Below, piece after piece: positions 25,322-33,898 of a DNA stretch of 49,132 bases. The notes beneath the pieces were generated by a model. It was not told the origin of the DNA. It did no database searches and saw only the letters and a list, made by a program, of their open reading frames with translations. The position numbers were made by a program, and so were the translations under genes. This DNA is from Loktanella sp. (GTDB lineage Bacteria; Pseudomonadota; Alphaproteobacteria; Rhodobacterales; Rhodobacteraceae). Where the stretch lies: positions 1-49,132 of the forward strand of contig JAIBDT010000011.1 in assembly GCA_024686085.1 (NCBI GenBank). Direction: 5' to 3'. Position 1 is the first letter of the stretch; each line of letters starts with the position of its first letter.

Positions 25322-25969
25322 ATGAAGAACGCACGCCCGCTGCCGACCTACTTGGTCCAACGCTATCATGGCTGGAAAGCCACGACCTACGATGAGAACA
25401 AAGGGTGGTATCGCAGATTAGCTGACGAGGGTCAGCGCCCGCGCGCGATGGTTATCTCGTGTTGTGACAGTCGTGTGCATGTGACGGCGATATTCGGCGC
25501 CGACCAAGGCGAGTTCTTCATTCACCGCAACATTGCCAACCTTGTGCCGCCTTACCACCCCGATGGCGCACAGCACGGTACGTCGGCGGCGATCGAATAC
25601 GCTGTAACGGCGCTAAAGGTCAGTCATTTAATCGTGTTGGGTCATTCGGGCTGCGGTGGCGTCGAGGGGTGTTACAACATGTGTTCGGGGCATGCCCCGG
25701 AACTAGAAGAAAAATCCAGTTTTGTTGGCCGTTGGATGGATATTTTGCGCCCAGGGTTTGAGCGACTTGAAGATGGTGACGATGCGGCGCGGAAGAGCGC
25801 GTTGGAAAAAGTGGCAATTCTTGTTTCACTCGAAAATCTGATTACATTCCCTTTCGTGAAGAACGCGGTCGAAAGCGGCGAATTGACGCTACATGGCGTG
25901 TGGAATGACATTGGCGACGGATCGTTGGAAGGTTATGATGCTTCCAGCCAGAAGTTTCGGCCAATTTAA
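25322..25969 (+). CDS. Beta-class carbonic anhydrase
   Basis: Interconverts carbon dioxide and bicarbonate. The 215-residue protein has the zinc ligands of the beta class: ISCCDSRV (Cys47, with Asp49 and Arg51 as the catalytic dyad) and LGHSGCGG (His108 and Cys111). GGAG lies about 8 bases before the ATG. It is the first gene of an operon with sbtA (12 bases on) and sbtB. Confidence 0.94.
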   Translation: MKNARPLPTYLVQRYHGWKATTYDENKGWYRRLADEGQRPRAMVISCCDSRVHVTAIFGADQGEFFIHRNIANLVPPYHPDGAQHGTSAAIEYAVTALKVSHLIVLGHSGCGGVEGCYNMCSGHAPELEEKSSFVGRWMDILRPGFERLEDGDDAARKSALEKVAILVSLENLITFPFVKNAVESGELTLHGVWNDIGDGSLEGYDASSQKFRPI

Positions 25970-25981
25970 AGGGTTATCCCA

Positions 25982-26959
25982 TTGTCCTCGATTATTGATC
26001 TTGCTGCGTCCAACCTGATCTCGCCGATCATCCTAAGCTTTGCGCTTGGACTTCTTGCGGCTTGGGCACGATCCGATCTGACAATCCCAGAGGCTGTTGC
26101 CAAAGGCATGTCGATCTATCTGTTGTTTGCCATCGGTTTCAAAGGTGGCGCGAGTGTGGCCGCGCACGGTGTCGATGCAAAGCTGCTTGCCGCAGTGGGT
26201 GTTGGTATCGTTCTATCATTCGGTTTACCGCTGATTGCCTTTGCACTGCTTAACGTCATGACCAAACTGACCAAGATTGATGCCGCGGCAATTGCCGCGC
26301 ACTACGGGTCGATATCAATCGTAACATTTGTCGCTGCGACGTCCGTCTTGGAAGGGCGCGGCATTGCGTCCGAAGGGTACCTCGTCGCCGTTGCCGCCGC
26401 GATGGAGGCCCCCGCGATCCTGTCTGCGCTTTGGCTGATTGCCCGCAACGGGACCAGCGCCAAAATGGATGACGGCTTGATACGCGAGATCATGTTGAAC
26501 GGGTCAATTGTTCTGCTCGTCGGGGCCTTTGCGATTGGTATGATTACCGGCGAAAAAGGACTGGCAGAAATTGCGCCGTTTATCGTCAGTCCGTTCAAAG
26601 GTGTGTTGTGCCTGTTTCTGCTAGATATGGGGCTGATCGCGGGTCGTGGTTTACGTTCGGCAAAGGGTGTTGTGACCCTTCCAATTGTAGCTTTTGGACT
26701 ATTGATGCCCCTAATCGGAGCCGCATTTGGATTGGGCGCGGCGATGTTGATAGGGCTTTCAACGGGTGGGGCACTGCTGATGATGGTGTTGTCGGCATCC
26801 GCCAGCTACATCGCTGTGCCCGCCGCGATGCGGGTCGCACTGCCACAAGCGAACCCAGCCATTTATCTTACGCTGTCGCTTGGCATTACGTTCCCGTTCA
26901 ACCTAACGCTTGGGATCCCATTATATCTCACCGTCGCACAGATCGTTACAGGAGGCTGA
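25982..26959 (+). CDS. sbtA: SbtA-family sodium-dependent bicarbonate transporter
   Basis: A 325-residue inner-membrane protein with about ten hydrophobic helices in two inverted halves, and the family text GFKGGASVA, HYGSISIVTF and SASASYIAVPAAMR. In cyanobacteria SbtA imports bicarbonate with sodium. The start is TTG at 25982 with AAAGGG about 8 bases upstream; no ATG fits. It sits between a carbonic anhydrase and an SbtB-type regulator, the order expected for an inorganic-carbon supply system. Confidence 0.88.
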   Translation: MSSIIDLAASNLISPIILSFALGLLAAWARSDLTIPEAVAKGMSIYLLFAIGFKGGASVAAHGVDAKLLAAVGVGIVLSFGLPLIAFALLNVMTKLTKIDAAAIAAHYGSISIVTFVAATSVLEGRGIASEGYLVAVAAAMEAPAILSALWLIARNGTSAKMDDGLIREIMLNGSIVLLVGAFAIGMITGEKGLAEIAPFIVSPFKGVLCLFLLDMGLIAGRGLRSAKGVVTLPIVAFGLLMPLIGAAFGLGAAMLIGLSTGGALLMMVLSASASYIAVPAAMRVALPQANPAIYLTLSLGITFPFNLTLGIPLYLTVAQIVTGG

Positions 26960-26960
26960 T

Positions 26961-27269
26961 ATGGAAATGCACCCCGCTAAACGCGTCTCGATCGTGATCG
27001 AGGCTCCGCTGGAAAGCAGGCTTACCGATGCGCTGAACAATGCAGGCGTGACCGGTTACACGGTGATGCCTGTGATCGGTGGCTCTGGCCGGTCGGGCCA
27101 ATGGACACGTGATGGCCAAGTTGGCAGGTCAGGCATGGTCAATGTGGTTTGCCTTATCAAGCCGGACCGTTTGGATGGACTATTAGAGGCCGCATTCGCA
27201 GTGGTTGAGCCACATATCGGCGTCGTGTCGGTCACAGACGCGCAGGTGTTACGGGCAGAACGGTTTTAA
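26961..27269 (+). CDS. sbtB: SbtB-like PII-family signalling protein
   Basis: A 102-residue PII-fold protein; SbtB binds adenine nucleotides and controls SbtA at the membrane. Visible PII features are the first strand and helix RVSIVIEAPLESRLTDALNNAG, a T-loop-like VIGGSGRSGQWTRDGQ, and a C-terminal strand. The cyanobacterial C-terminal cysteine pair is absent. A strong GGAGG (26951-26955) precedes ATG 26961, 1 base after the sbtA stop. A longer frame back to 26910 is inside sbtA and is rejected. Confidence 0.86.
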   Translation: MEMHPAKRVSIVIEAPLESRLTDALNNAGVTGYTVMPVIGGSGRSGQWTRDGQVGRSGMVNVVCLIKPDRLDGLLEAAFAVVEPHIGVVSVTDAQVLRAERF

Positions 27270-27371
27270 CCATTGCCACGAACCTAGCCCAAGTTCAGCG
27301 AATGAATTTCCGCGGTCATTTTTTCCGTTGGCGGTGACATTAAGCGTATCTGCGGTAGATCAAAAGAAACG

Positions 27372-27401
27372 AAAAAAGCCCCCGCGTTTGCGGAGGCTTT
27401 T
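27372..27401. terminator. Bidirectional terminator between sbtB and asd
   Basis: AAAGCCCCCGC (27375-27385) and GCGGAGGCTTT (27390-27400) form an 11-bp stem with one mismatch and a GTTT loop. On the minus strand six T residues follow, so it mainly terminates asd; on the plus strand TTTT follows, which can serve sbtB. Confidence 0.85.
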
Positions 27402-27420
27402 CAATACGGTTTGGCAATGG

Positions 27421-28440
27421 TTAGCCTTTTTTGAGGCACTCGCGCCCAAGAAGTTCAGCGATTTGCACCGCATTCAAAGCCGCGCCTTTGCGCAGGTTGT
27501 CGGAAACGCACCATAGGTTCAGGCCGTTCTCAACCGTGACGTCCTGACGGATGCGGCTGATAAAGGTGGCAAAGTCGCCAACACATTCGATTGGTGTAAC
27601 ATAGCCACCATCTTCGCGCTTATCTATAACCATGATGCCCGGTGCTTCGCGCAGAATGTCGCGGGCTTCGTCTTCGTCGAGGAACTCTTCGAATTCGATA
27701 TTGATCGATTCAGAGTGACCAACAAAAACTGGCACACGCACGCAAGTCGCGGTGACTTTGATTTTCGGGTCAACGATCTTTTTGGTCTCGACGACCATCT
27801 TCCATTCTTCTTTGGTGTCGCCGCTGTCCATGAAAACATCAATGTGCGGAATCACGTTAAACGCGATCTGCTTTGTATAGTGTTGGCTAGGATGGTCGGT
27901 CGGATTGTAGATCGCTTTGGTTTCATTCCAAAGACTATCAATCGCTTCTTTGCCCGATCCAGACACGGACTGGTAAGTCGAGACAACGACGCGCTTAATT
28001 GTCGCACGATCGTGCAAAGGCTTTAGTGCCACAACCATTTGCGCGGTGGAACAGTTCGGGTTCGCGATGATATTTTTCTTGGAATACCCGTGCACCGCTT
28101 GCGGGTTCACCTCTGGCACGATCAACGGAATGTCCGGATCATAGCGGTACAGCGAAGAGTTATCGATCACAACGCAACCGGCCTTGGCAGCGATTGGCGC
28201 GTACTTTTTAGTGGCTTCAGAGCCAACAGCAAACAACGCCATATCCCAGCCCGTGAAATCAAATGTATCCAGGTCTTTGGTTTTCAGGGTTTTATCGCCA
28301 AAGCTAACTTCCGTCCCCAGCGATTTACGGCTGGCGAGGGCTTCGATCTTGTCGATCGGGAACTCGCGCTCTGCGAGGATGTTCAGCATTTCGTGGCCCA
28401 CGTTACCTGTGGCACCAACAACGACGATATTATAACCCAT
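27421..28440 (-). CDS. asd: Aspartate-semialdehyde dehydrogenase
   Basis: Reduces aspartyl phosphate to aspartate semialdehyde with NADPH, feeding lysine/diaminopimelate, threonine and methionine synthesis. The 339-residue protein has the NADP site VVVGATGNVGHEM (residues 6-18), the active-site Cys130 in NPNCSTAQ, and the C-terminal GHSESINIEFE. AGGAAG lies 7 bases before ATG 28440. The in-frame extension to 28869 lies over the neighbouring MFS gene and is rejected. Confidence 0.95.
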   Translation of the reverse strand: MGYNIVVVGATGNVGHEMLNILAEREFPIDKIEALASRKSLGTEVSFGDKTLKTKDLDTFDFTGWDMALFAVGSEATKKYAPIAAKAGCVVIDNSSLYRYDPDIPLIVPEVNPQAVHGYSKKNIIANPNCSTAQMVVALKPLHDRATIKRVVVSTYQSVSGSGKEAIDSLWNETKAIYNPTDHPSQHYTKQIAFNVIPHIDVFMDSGDTKEEWKMVVETKKIVDPKIKVTATCVRVPVFVGHSESINIEFEEFLDEDEARDILREAPGIMVIDKREDGGYVTPIECVGDFATFISRIRQDVTVENGLNLWCVSDNLRKGAALNAVQIAELLGRECLKKG

Positions 28441-28499
28441 TAGTTGCTTCCTTATAAGAATGGTGCCTCTTACCGCGCCTTGCCGCCAAGGAAAAGGGG

Positions 28500-29672
28500 T
28501 TAGTCTATCCGGTCTTGCGCACGTAGGTAGAACAGCAACCCAAGTGCGACCATTCCTGCAAAAACCGCGAACAATACGACATAGGCGTCGGTTGGGGTGT
28601 TGGTTTTGGATGCGGCATAGATGGGCCCCGATGCAAATTGCATGATTCCTGCCCCACCTATTCCGAACAGGTTCATCAAGGTCACACCGCGTCCTGTCAG
28701 GTGCGGCGGGAAGAACGCTTTTGCGTGCGCAATCAGGACTGCAAAAGTTGACCCAGAAATACCGATAATCGCCAACATAAGGGTGCCGAAGAATACCGAT
28801 TGATCCGGTAGAACCATCAGCGCAACCAATGCGAAAACACCTGATGCATTGCCTGCAAAGATCACCCACTTACGGGATTGGAATAATCGTTCGAGCGGGC
28901 CAAACATAAAACTGCCAACAATCATTGCAGCCCCCATCACAAAGGTGACGCGCCCAATGGTGCGCACGTCTGCGTCAAAGACGTCCGCCATATATGGGCC
29001 GGCCCAGAGACCACGTAGCCCTGCTGCGGGCGCGTAATTGACAAGCATCATGATCATGATCGGCCATAGCATGGGCATTTTAAGCAACGTCAGGACAGAG
29101 CCACGTTCCGACCCGCCAAAACGGTCAGGGTCGCGCACAAATGCCCAAAGCATCAGACCAACGAGAAGCGAGGTCACCGCAAGTCCAAACATGCTTTCGC
29201 GCCAACCAAAGGTCTGGACAGACCACGCAAGTGGCGCAGAACCTGCCAAGTTCCCGATAGACCCAAACCCGATCATGGCCCCGGCAAGACTTGCAAAGAC
29301 CGCCGCAGAATAGGTCCGCGCAAGGATAAAATACGAGGCCATCAACACCGGAGAGCACCCTACGCCGATCAGTCCCATCGCGACCATGACATGCATCGGT
29401 GTTTGGGCGAACCCAAAGACCAGCGCGCCACCTGCGCCGCCAAATACGAATAAGACGGCCGCCGTAATGCGTGGGCCAATGCTATCAAACGCGATGCCGA
29501 CGGGGATTTGCATTGCTGCAAAGATCAAAAACCAAATGCCAGATGCACGCGCCAGATCGTCCGGGGTCGCGCCAATATCTTGCAACAAGACGGGGGCTAA
29601 AACTGGCAAAAATGCACGATAGAATTGCGACAGCACATAGGCTGTCAAAAGCGCAACCAATCCTCGTTTCAT
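28500..29672 (-). CDS. MFS transporter
   Basis: A 390-residue major facilitator protein with about twelve hydrophobic helices, a central charged loop near RDPDRFGGSERG, and GLIGVGCSPVLMASYFILAR in the fourth to fifth helix region. The transported compound cannot be named from sequence. GGAG lies 6 bases before ATG 29672. It may be co-transcribed with asd, whose start is 59 bases downstream. Confidence 0.85.
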   Translation of the reverse strand: MKRGLVALLTAYVLSQFYRAFLPVLAPVLLQDIGATPDDLARASGIWFLIFAAMQIPVGIAFDSIGPRITAAVLFVFGGAGGALVFGFAQTPMHVMVAMGLIGVGCSPVLMASYFILARTYSAAVFASLAGAMIGFGSIGNLAGSAPLAWSVQTFGWRESMFGLAVTSLLVGLMLWAFVRDPDRFGGSERGSVLTLLKMPMLWPIMIMMLVNYAPAAGLRGLWAGPYMADVFDADVRTIGRVTFVMGAAMIVGSFMFGPLERLFQSRKWVIFAGNASGVFALVALMVLPDQSVFFGTLMLAIIGISGSTFAVLIAHAKAFFPPHLTGRGVTLMNLFGIGGAGIMQFASGPIYAASKTNTPTDAYVVLFAVFAGMVALGLLFYLRAQDRID

Positions 29673-29717
29673 CGTGATCTCCAACCCAGAACTTCAGATT
29701 GAATTGGCACGGAGTAG

Positions 29718-29745
29718 CCTGCGCCGCAATAGTTAACGGCGCAGG
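29718..29745 (-). terminator. Hairpin after the sugar ABC operon
   Basis: CCTGCGCCG (29718-29726) and CGGCGCAGG (29737-29745) form a perfect 9-bp stem 9 bases after the stop of the ATPase gene. It lacks a T-run, so it may act as a 3'-end stabiliser or a weak terminator. Confidence 0.55.
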
Positions 29746-29754
29746 TTTGTCTGT

Positions 29755-30534
29755 TTAGACAGTGCCACCAAGCGACCCTTCTAAGGTTGCCAGCTCTTCG
29801 CCGCCTGCCATCATGTCCTGCAACTGCTCTGGCGTGATCTCACCACGAGATGCAGTACCAAAGGTCTTACCACGGTTCAGAACTGTGAAGCGGTCACCAA
29901 CGGCCATCGCATGCCGTACGTTGTGCGTGATGAACACAACCGCAATACCTTGCTTGCGGACCTTATCGACGGTCGCCAGTACATTCGCGGTTTGGCGCAC
30001 ACCAAGGGCAGATGTCGGTTCGTCCAAAATCAGCACTTTCGCGCCAAAATGCACCGCGCGTGCAATCGCCACCGTCTGGCGTTCACCGCCGGATAATGTG
30101 CCGACAGCTTGGTCGGGACCACGCAGGTTGATGCCCATTTTCTTCATCTCGGACATCGTCACATCATTGGCGTGCTCGTGATCGAAGAATGACATACCGG
30201 CAACCTTTTTAACGGGCTCATTGCCCATGAAAAAGTTGCGGCTGACCGACATCAGAGGGATCATTGCAAGGTCTTGGTAAACTGTCGCAATACCCGCGGC
30301 GATCGCATCGCGAGGGTCAGCAAAGTTCATCTCCTTGCCCTCGAATTCGATCTTGCCTTTTGTCGGTTTGTGCACGCCTGACATTGTCTTGATGAAGGTC
30401 GATTTACCAGCGCCGTTGTCACCCAGTAGGCAGTGACATTCGCCTGGATAGAACTCGACCGTCACACCATTGAGCGCGATAACCGAGCCAAAGTGCTTTT
30501 CGATGTCCGTCATGCGTATAATTGGATCGGTCAT
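29755..30534 (-). CDS. CUT2-type sugar ABC transporter ATPase, single domain
   Basis: A 259-residue ATPase with Walker A GDNGAGKSTF, signature LSGGERQ, and Walker B VLILDEP. The family's common form (RbsA) carries two ATPase domains; this one has a single domain like the FrcA type. It energises the permease encoded just upstream (1 base gap). The cluster order is binding protein, permease, ATPase. Position beside the iol genes suggests an inositol-type substrate (inference). Confidence 0.9.
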   Translation of the reverse strand: MTDPIIRMTDIEKHFGSVIALNGVTVEFYPGECHCLLGDNGAGKSTFIKTMSGVHKPTKGKIEFEGKEMNFADPRDAIAAGIATVYQDLAMIPLMSVSRNFFMGNEPVKKVAGMSFFDHEHANDVTMSEMKKMGINLRGPDQAVGTLSGGERQTVAIARAVHFGAKVLILDEPTSALGVRQTANVLATVDKVRKQGIAVVFITHNVRHAMAVGDRFTVLNRGKTFGTASRGEITPEQLQDMMAGGEELATLEGSLGGTV

Positions 30535-30535
30535 A

Positions 30536-31648
30536 TCAACGTTCTCCTGTGATCATACGACGAATGTACGTGTTCAGGATCACCGCAAACAGCAGGATCA
30601 CACCAAGGAACACGCGGAACAGAGAGCTTTCGACGTTGGCAAAGAACAGCCCTTGCTGCACCACCCCAAAGATCAGCGCACCAAGTGCGGCCCCGATGAC
30701 AGAGCCGTATCCGCCCGTCAGCAACGCACCACCAATGACCACCGCAATGATCGCCTCGAACTCTTTGAGAATACCACGGTCAGACCCGGCAGAGCCGAAC
30801 TCCATCACCTGACACACCGCGAAAACTGTCGCGCAGAAAGCCGTGAACATGAACATCAGTATCTTGACGCGGTCCACAGGAACACCTGCATAGCGAGCCG
30901 CTTGCGCGTCACCACCTGCCGCAAAGATCCAGTTGCCGAACCGAGTACGCGTCAAAAGAATATGGCCAAACACCACAAGTCCAAGCGCCCACACGATCAG
31001 CATAGGAATACCATCAACGACAGGTTTGCCCTCTAGGTTACCGCGCGTGAAAACACCAATCACGCCCATGTCGCCCAGCCATTGAAAGAAGCCCGTGAAA
31101 ATTTTGGCGCCGAAAATCGGGGCCAGCCAGTCACCTTCCGCAGCTTCGCGAATACCACCGATGATGGTCTTACGCTCTAGCGTTTGCGGAATGAAAATCG
31201 TGAAACCACGCAAGATAAACAATGTGGCGAGTGTCACAATGAAACTTGGCAATCCTGTTCGGACCACAATGTATCCATTGAGCGCCCCAAAGGCGATGCA
31301 AATTACAAAGGTCACGATTATTGCCATCCACATTGGCCACCCGAGGGTGATGCCAAAGACGGCGATCATCATGCCTGCAAAGCCAATCATCGAGCCTACT
31401 GACAGGTCAAATTCGCCTGCAATCATTAACAAACATGCGCCAACGGCGATGATCATGAACTGAGCGGACACGACCGACCAGTTCAATACGCCCTGCGCGT
31501 TGAACATGCCGCTGTCAAAAGCGAAAAGGAGAAAAAAGGTAAATACGGCAACGGTGCCAACCATCCCCCCCAATTCGGGGCGGATCAGAGCACGGCGTAG
31601 GCCGGACATTTCCTTAATGCGTTCGTCGTCATTGGTGGCGTCTGACAT
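30536..31648 (-). CDS. CUT2-type sugar ABC transporter permease
   Basis: A 370-residue inner-membrane permease with about ten helices. Family text includes AGEFDLSVGSMIGFAGM, GALNGYIVVRTGLPSFIVTLATLFILRG (split by helices), FAAGGDAQAARYAGVP and GGALLTGGYGSVIGA. I use ATG 31648; an earlier start at 31684 would overlap the intercistronic hairpin. It works with the ATPase downstream and the binding protein upstream. Confidence 0.9.
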   Translation of the reverse strand: MSDATNDDERIKEMSGLRRALIRPELGGMVGTVAVFTFFLLFAFDSGMFNAQGVLNWSVVSAQFMIIAVGACLLMIAGEFDLSVGSMIGFAGMMIAVFGITLGWPMWMAIIVTFVICIAFGALNGYIVVRTGLPSFIVTLATLFILRGFTIFIPQTLERKTIIGGIREAAEGDWLAPIFGAKIFTGFFQWLGDMGVIGVFTRGNLEGKPVVDGIPMLIVWALGLVVFGHILLTRTRFGNWIFAAGGDAQAARYAGVPVDRVKILMFMFTAFCATVFAVCQVMEFGSAGSDRGILKEFEAIIAVVIGGALLTGGYGSVIGAALGALIFGVVQQGLFFANVESSLFRVFLGVILLFAVILNTYIRRMITGER

Positions 31649-31682
31649 TGTCTTGGCCTCTGTCTTTCTTGAAAATTTCCAC

Positions 31683-31718
31683 AAAAAAGCCGGCCTTAGC
31701 GCATGCCAAGGCCGGCTT
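31683..31718 (-). terminator. Intercistronic attenuator/terminator after the binding-protein gene
   Basis: AAGCCGGCCTT (31687-31697) and AAGGCCGGCTT (31708-31718) form a perfect 11-bp stem around 10 bases. On the minus strand it ends in six T residues. It lies between the binding-protein gene and the permease gene, so it probably lets more binding protein than permease be made. Confidence 0.85.
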
Positions 31719-31731
31719 CGCTCAAGTCAAC

Positions 31732-32694
31732 TTAACGGAACTCGCCAGCAAACTCTTCAACTTTAGCAAGTCCATCGGCAGTCACAAAGCCTGGGCCAGA
31801 GTTGATGTTGTTGCCTGGCAGGACGCCGTAGCGGTCATAGTTGGTCAAAACCACAACTGGCAGGTAAGCCTGCAAGAATGGCTGCTGGTCGATACCCCAG
31901 TTGATTACGCCGGACTTCAGGCCTTTAACGATTTCTTCGCCAAGGTCGAATGTACCGAAGTAAATGTCACCAGCCATACCGTTTTCTTCAAGCGCGAGCA
32001 TTGTTGGGTCCGCAGATGTTGGGCCCAATGTCAGAATCGCATCTGTTTCTGGGTTAGCAGAAAGATACGCCAAAACACGATTCTTGATCTCGGATGGATC
32101 CTGACCTGAATCGATCATTTGGTTGCCGAGATCGACGCCCAAACCATCAGCGAAACCTTGGCAACGCTCTGTGGAAGAAGGTGAGCTGATATAGTGGTTT
32201 ACGCAAAGGAAAGATCCAACACCGTCACCGGCAGCCCGCTGGCCAGCAGCAAGACCTGCGTCATACTCAGGCTGACCAACATACATCAATGCGCCGACTT
32301 CAGCGGCCTGCGCTGGTGTACCAGAGTTCATGATGATCACGTCGATACCCTGATCGACAGCTGCCCTGATCGGACCAGACAACACGTCAAAATCAGACAA
32401 TGTTGTGATGATACCGTCCGGGCTAGATGCCGCAGCCTGCTCGATGATCCGTGCCATATCGGCAAGGTCACCCGTTGGCGGGTTGCGGTATTCTACGTTC
32501 ACGCCCATTTGCTCACCAGCAAGCGCGATACCGTTTTTGATGGTGTTCCACCAGCTATCGGAATCAGGCGCGTGGCTGACAAGAATATATGTCAGATCAT
32601 CGCCGTGGCCATCTGCAACAACCGCAGTTGCGCCCATCAAAGATGTCGCGGCAACAGCCGTTGAAAGTAGCATCGTTTTCAATGTGGATTTCAT
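31732..32694 (-). CDS. Sugar ABC transporter periplasmic binding protein (probably inositol)
   Basis: A 320-residue binding protein of the ribose/LacI-like type (periplasmic_binding_4). The first about 27 residues form a signal peptide ending near VVADG. Motifs are YILVSHAPDSDSWWNTIKNG, QAAASSPDGIITT, YVGQPEYDAGLAAGQRA, DAILTLGPTSADP and INWGIDQQPFLQ. A strong GGGAGGAAG precedes ATG 32694. Inositol is suggested by the iol genes and shared operator; no direct residue proof. Confidence 0.88.
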   Translation of the reverse strand: MKSTLKTMLLSTAVAATSLMGATAVVADGHGDDLTYILVSHAPDSDSWWNTIKNGIALAGEQMGVNVEYRNPPTGDLADMARIIEQAAASSPDGIITTLSDFDVLSGPIRAAVDQGIDVIIMNSGTPAQAAEVGALMYVGQPEYDAGLAAGQRAAGDGVGSFLCVNHYISSPSSTERCQGFADGLGVDLGNQMIDSGQDPSEIKNRVLAYLSANPETDAILTLGPTSADPTMLALEENGMAGDIYFGTFDLGEEIVKGLKSGVINWGIDQQPFLQAYLPVVVLTNYDRYGVLPGNNINSGPGFVTADGLAKVEEFAGEFR

Positions 32695-32781
32695 GTCTTC
32701 CTCCCAGAAAATTCTATTATCCCAGACGTAGGTTCAGCAGAATCCCACGACCTTAAGTTAAGAAAAGCATGATTCCAAAAC

Positions 32782-32801
32782 TTTTGCACCCGGTTGCAAA
32801 A
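32782..32801. promoter_or_regulatory. Candidate LacI-family operator (site 1)
   Basis: TTTTGCACCCGGTTGCAAAA is a 20-bp dyad with one mismatched pair. It lies between the divergent binding-protein gene and the LacI-type regulator gene. It shares the CCGG-centred TTGCA arms with the perfect palindrome at 37120-37137, so one regulator likely binds both. Confidence 0.8.
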
Positions 32802-32884
32802 ACATCGGTGAATTTTTGTACTGCGACGGCTCGCACTCTTCGTTAAAAGAATGCAAGACGGAATGTCCGGAGGGCTTATCGAGG

Positions 32885-33883
32885 ATGGTCGCAACACTAA
32901 AAGATGTCGCAGAACGCGCAGGCGTTTCACGCTCTGCTGTTTCGCGGACTTTCACGGATGGTGCGTCTGTTTCCGCAAAAATGCGCAGTCGGGTTGAGAA
33001 AGCCGCCGCTGAGCTAGGTTACAGCCCGAATGTGCTAGCCCGAAGCCTTACCACGCGCCGCACCAAGATGATCGGCTTGATCTCTAACAACTTTCACAAC
33101 CCGGTATTTTTGACGGTCTTTGATCAGTTTACGCGCGGCTTGCAGGAACGCGGCTTGCGCCCGCTGTTGGTCAATTTGACTGATGAAACCGATCCGCAAA
33201 ATTCGGTGAGAATGATGCGCCAGTATTCGGTGGATGGGGTGATCGTTGCGTCTTCAACCTTAGCACCTGCTTTCTCCGAAGCGTTCCGCGAACAGGGCGT
33301 CCCAGTTGTTCATACCTTTGGCCAATACTCATCAGCCCCCGCCGTACATGTTGTTGGAATTGATAACGTCGAGTGCGGTCGCATGGCTGCCCGCTCATTA
33401 ATTCTACGTGGACATCGCTATGTTGGTTTTATGGGTGGACCTCTCACGGCGACGTCGACCCAAGACCGCTTAAAAGGCTTTGCAGAAGTCTTGGCAAGCC
33501 AACCCGACATCACACTATCTGTGTCATATGCCGATGCCTATTCGTTCGATGCGGGTCGCCGCGAGATGTTAAGATTGGCTTCCCATGGGCCGCAAGAGGC
33601 GTATTTTTGCGGGGATGACGTTTTGTCGATCGGCGCCCTTAGCGCACTCAAGGACAGTGGGCTAAACGTCCCTCAGGACGTTGGTATAATCGGCCTGAAC
33701 GACATGGAAATGGCTGGCTGGGAAAACATCAACTTGACGACCATTCGCCAGCCCATTCGCCAGATCGTAAATTCGTCGGTCGAGTTGATAGCTGCAACGC
33801 TTGAAGAACCTGATCGCTATCCAGAGGCACGTCTGTTTCCGTGTCGCGTCATTGAACGAGGCACGCTGCGCCCCGTTCCTTAG
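32885..33883 (+). CDS. LacI-family transcriptional regulator of the inositol cluster
   Basis: A 332-residue repressor. The N-terminal helix-turn-helix reads ATLKDVAERAGVSRSAVSRTF with the usual hinge to ANVLARSLTTRRT-like text (PNVLARSLTTRRTKMIG). The rest is a sugar-binding-like effector domain. GGAGGG is about 10 bases before ATG 32885; the TTG extension to 32816 is rejected. Operators at 32782-32801 and 37120-37137 imply control of its own gene, the importer and the iol genes. The inducer is probably an inositol pathway intermediate (inference). Confidence 0.9.
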   Translation: MVATLKDVAERAGVSRSAVSRTFTDGASVSAKMRSRVEKAAAELGYSPNVLARSLTTRRTKMIGLISNNFHNPVFLTVFDQFTRGLQERGLRPLLVNLTDETDPQNSVRMMRQYSVDGVIVASSTLAPAFSEAFREQGVPVVHTFGQYSSAPAVHVVGIDNVECGRMAARSLILRGHRYVGFMGGPLTATSTQDRLKGFAEVLASQPDITLSVSYADAYSFDAGRREMLRLASHGPQEAYFCGDDVLSIGALSALKDSGLNVPQDVGIIGLNDMEMAGWENINLTTIRQPIRQIVNSSVELIAATLEEPDRYPEARLFPCRVIERGTLRPVP

Positions 33884-33898
33884 GATGCGTTTATCGCG

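Noticed and set aside
27421..28869. Longer version of asd
   Set aside because: The extra 143 codons lie inside the MFS gene, and the true N-terminus MGYNIVVVGATG starts at 28440 with a good Shine-Dalgarno.
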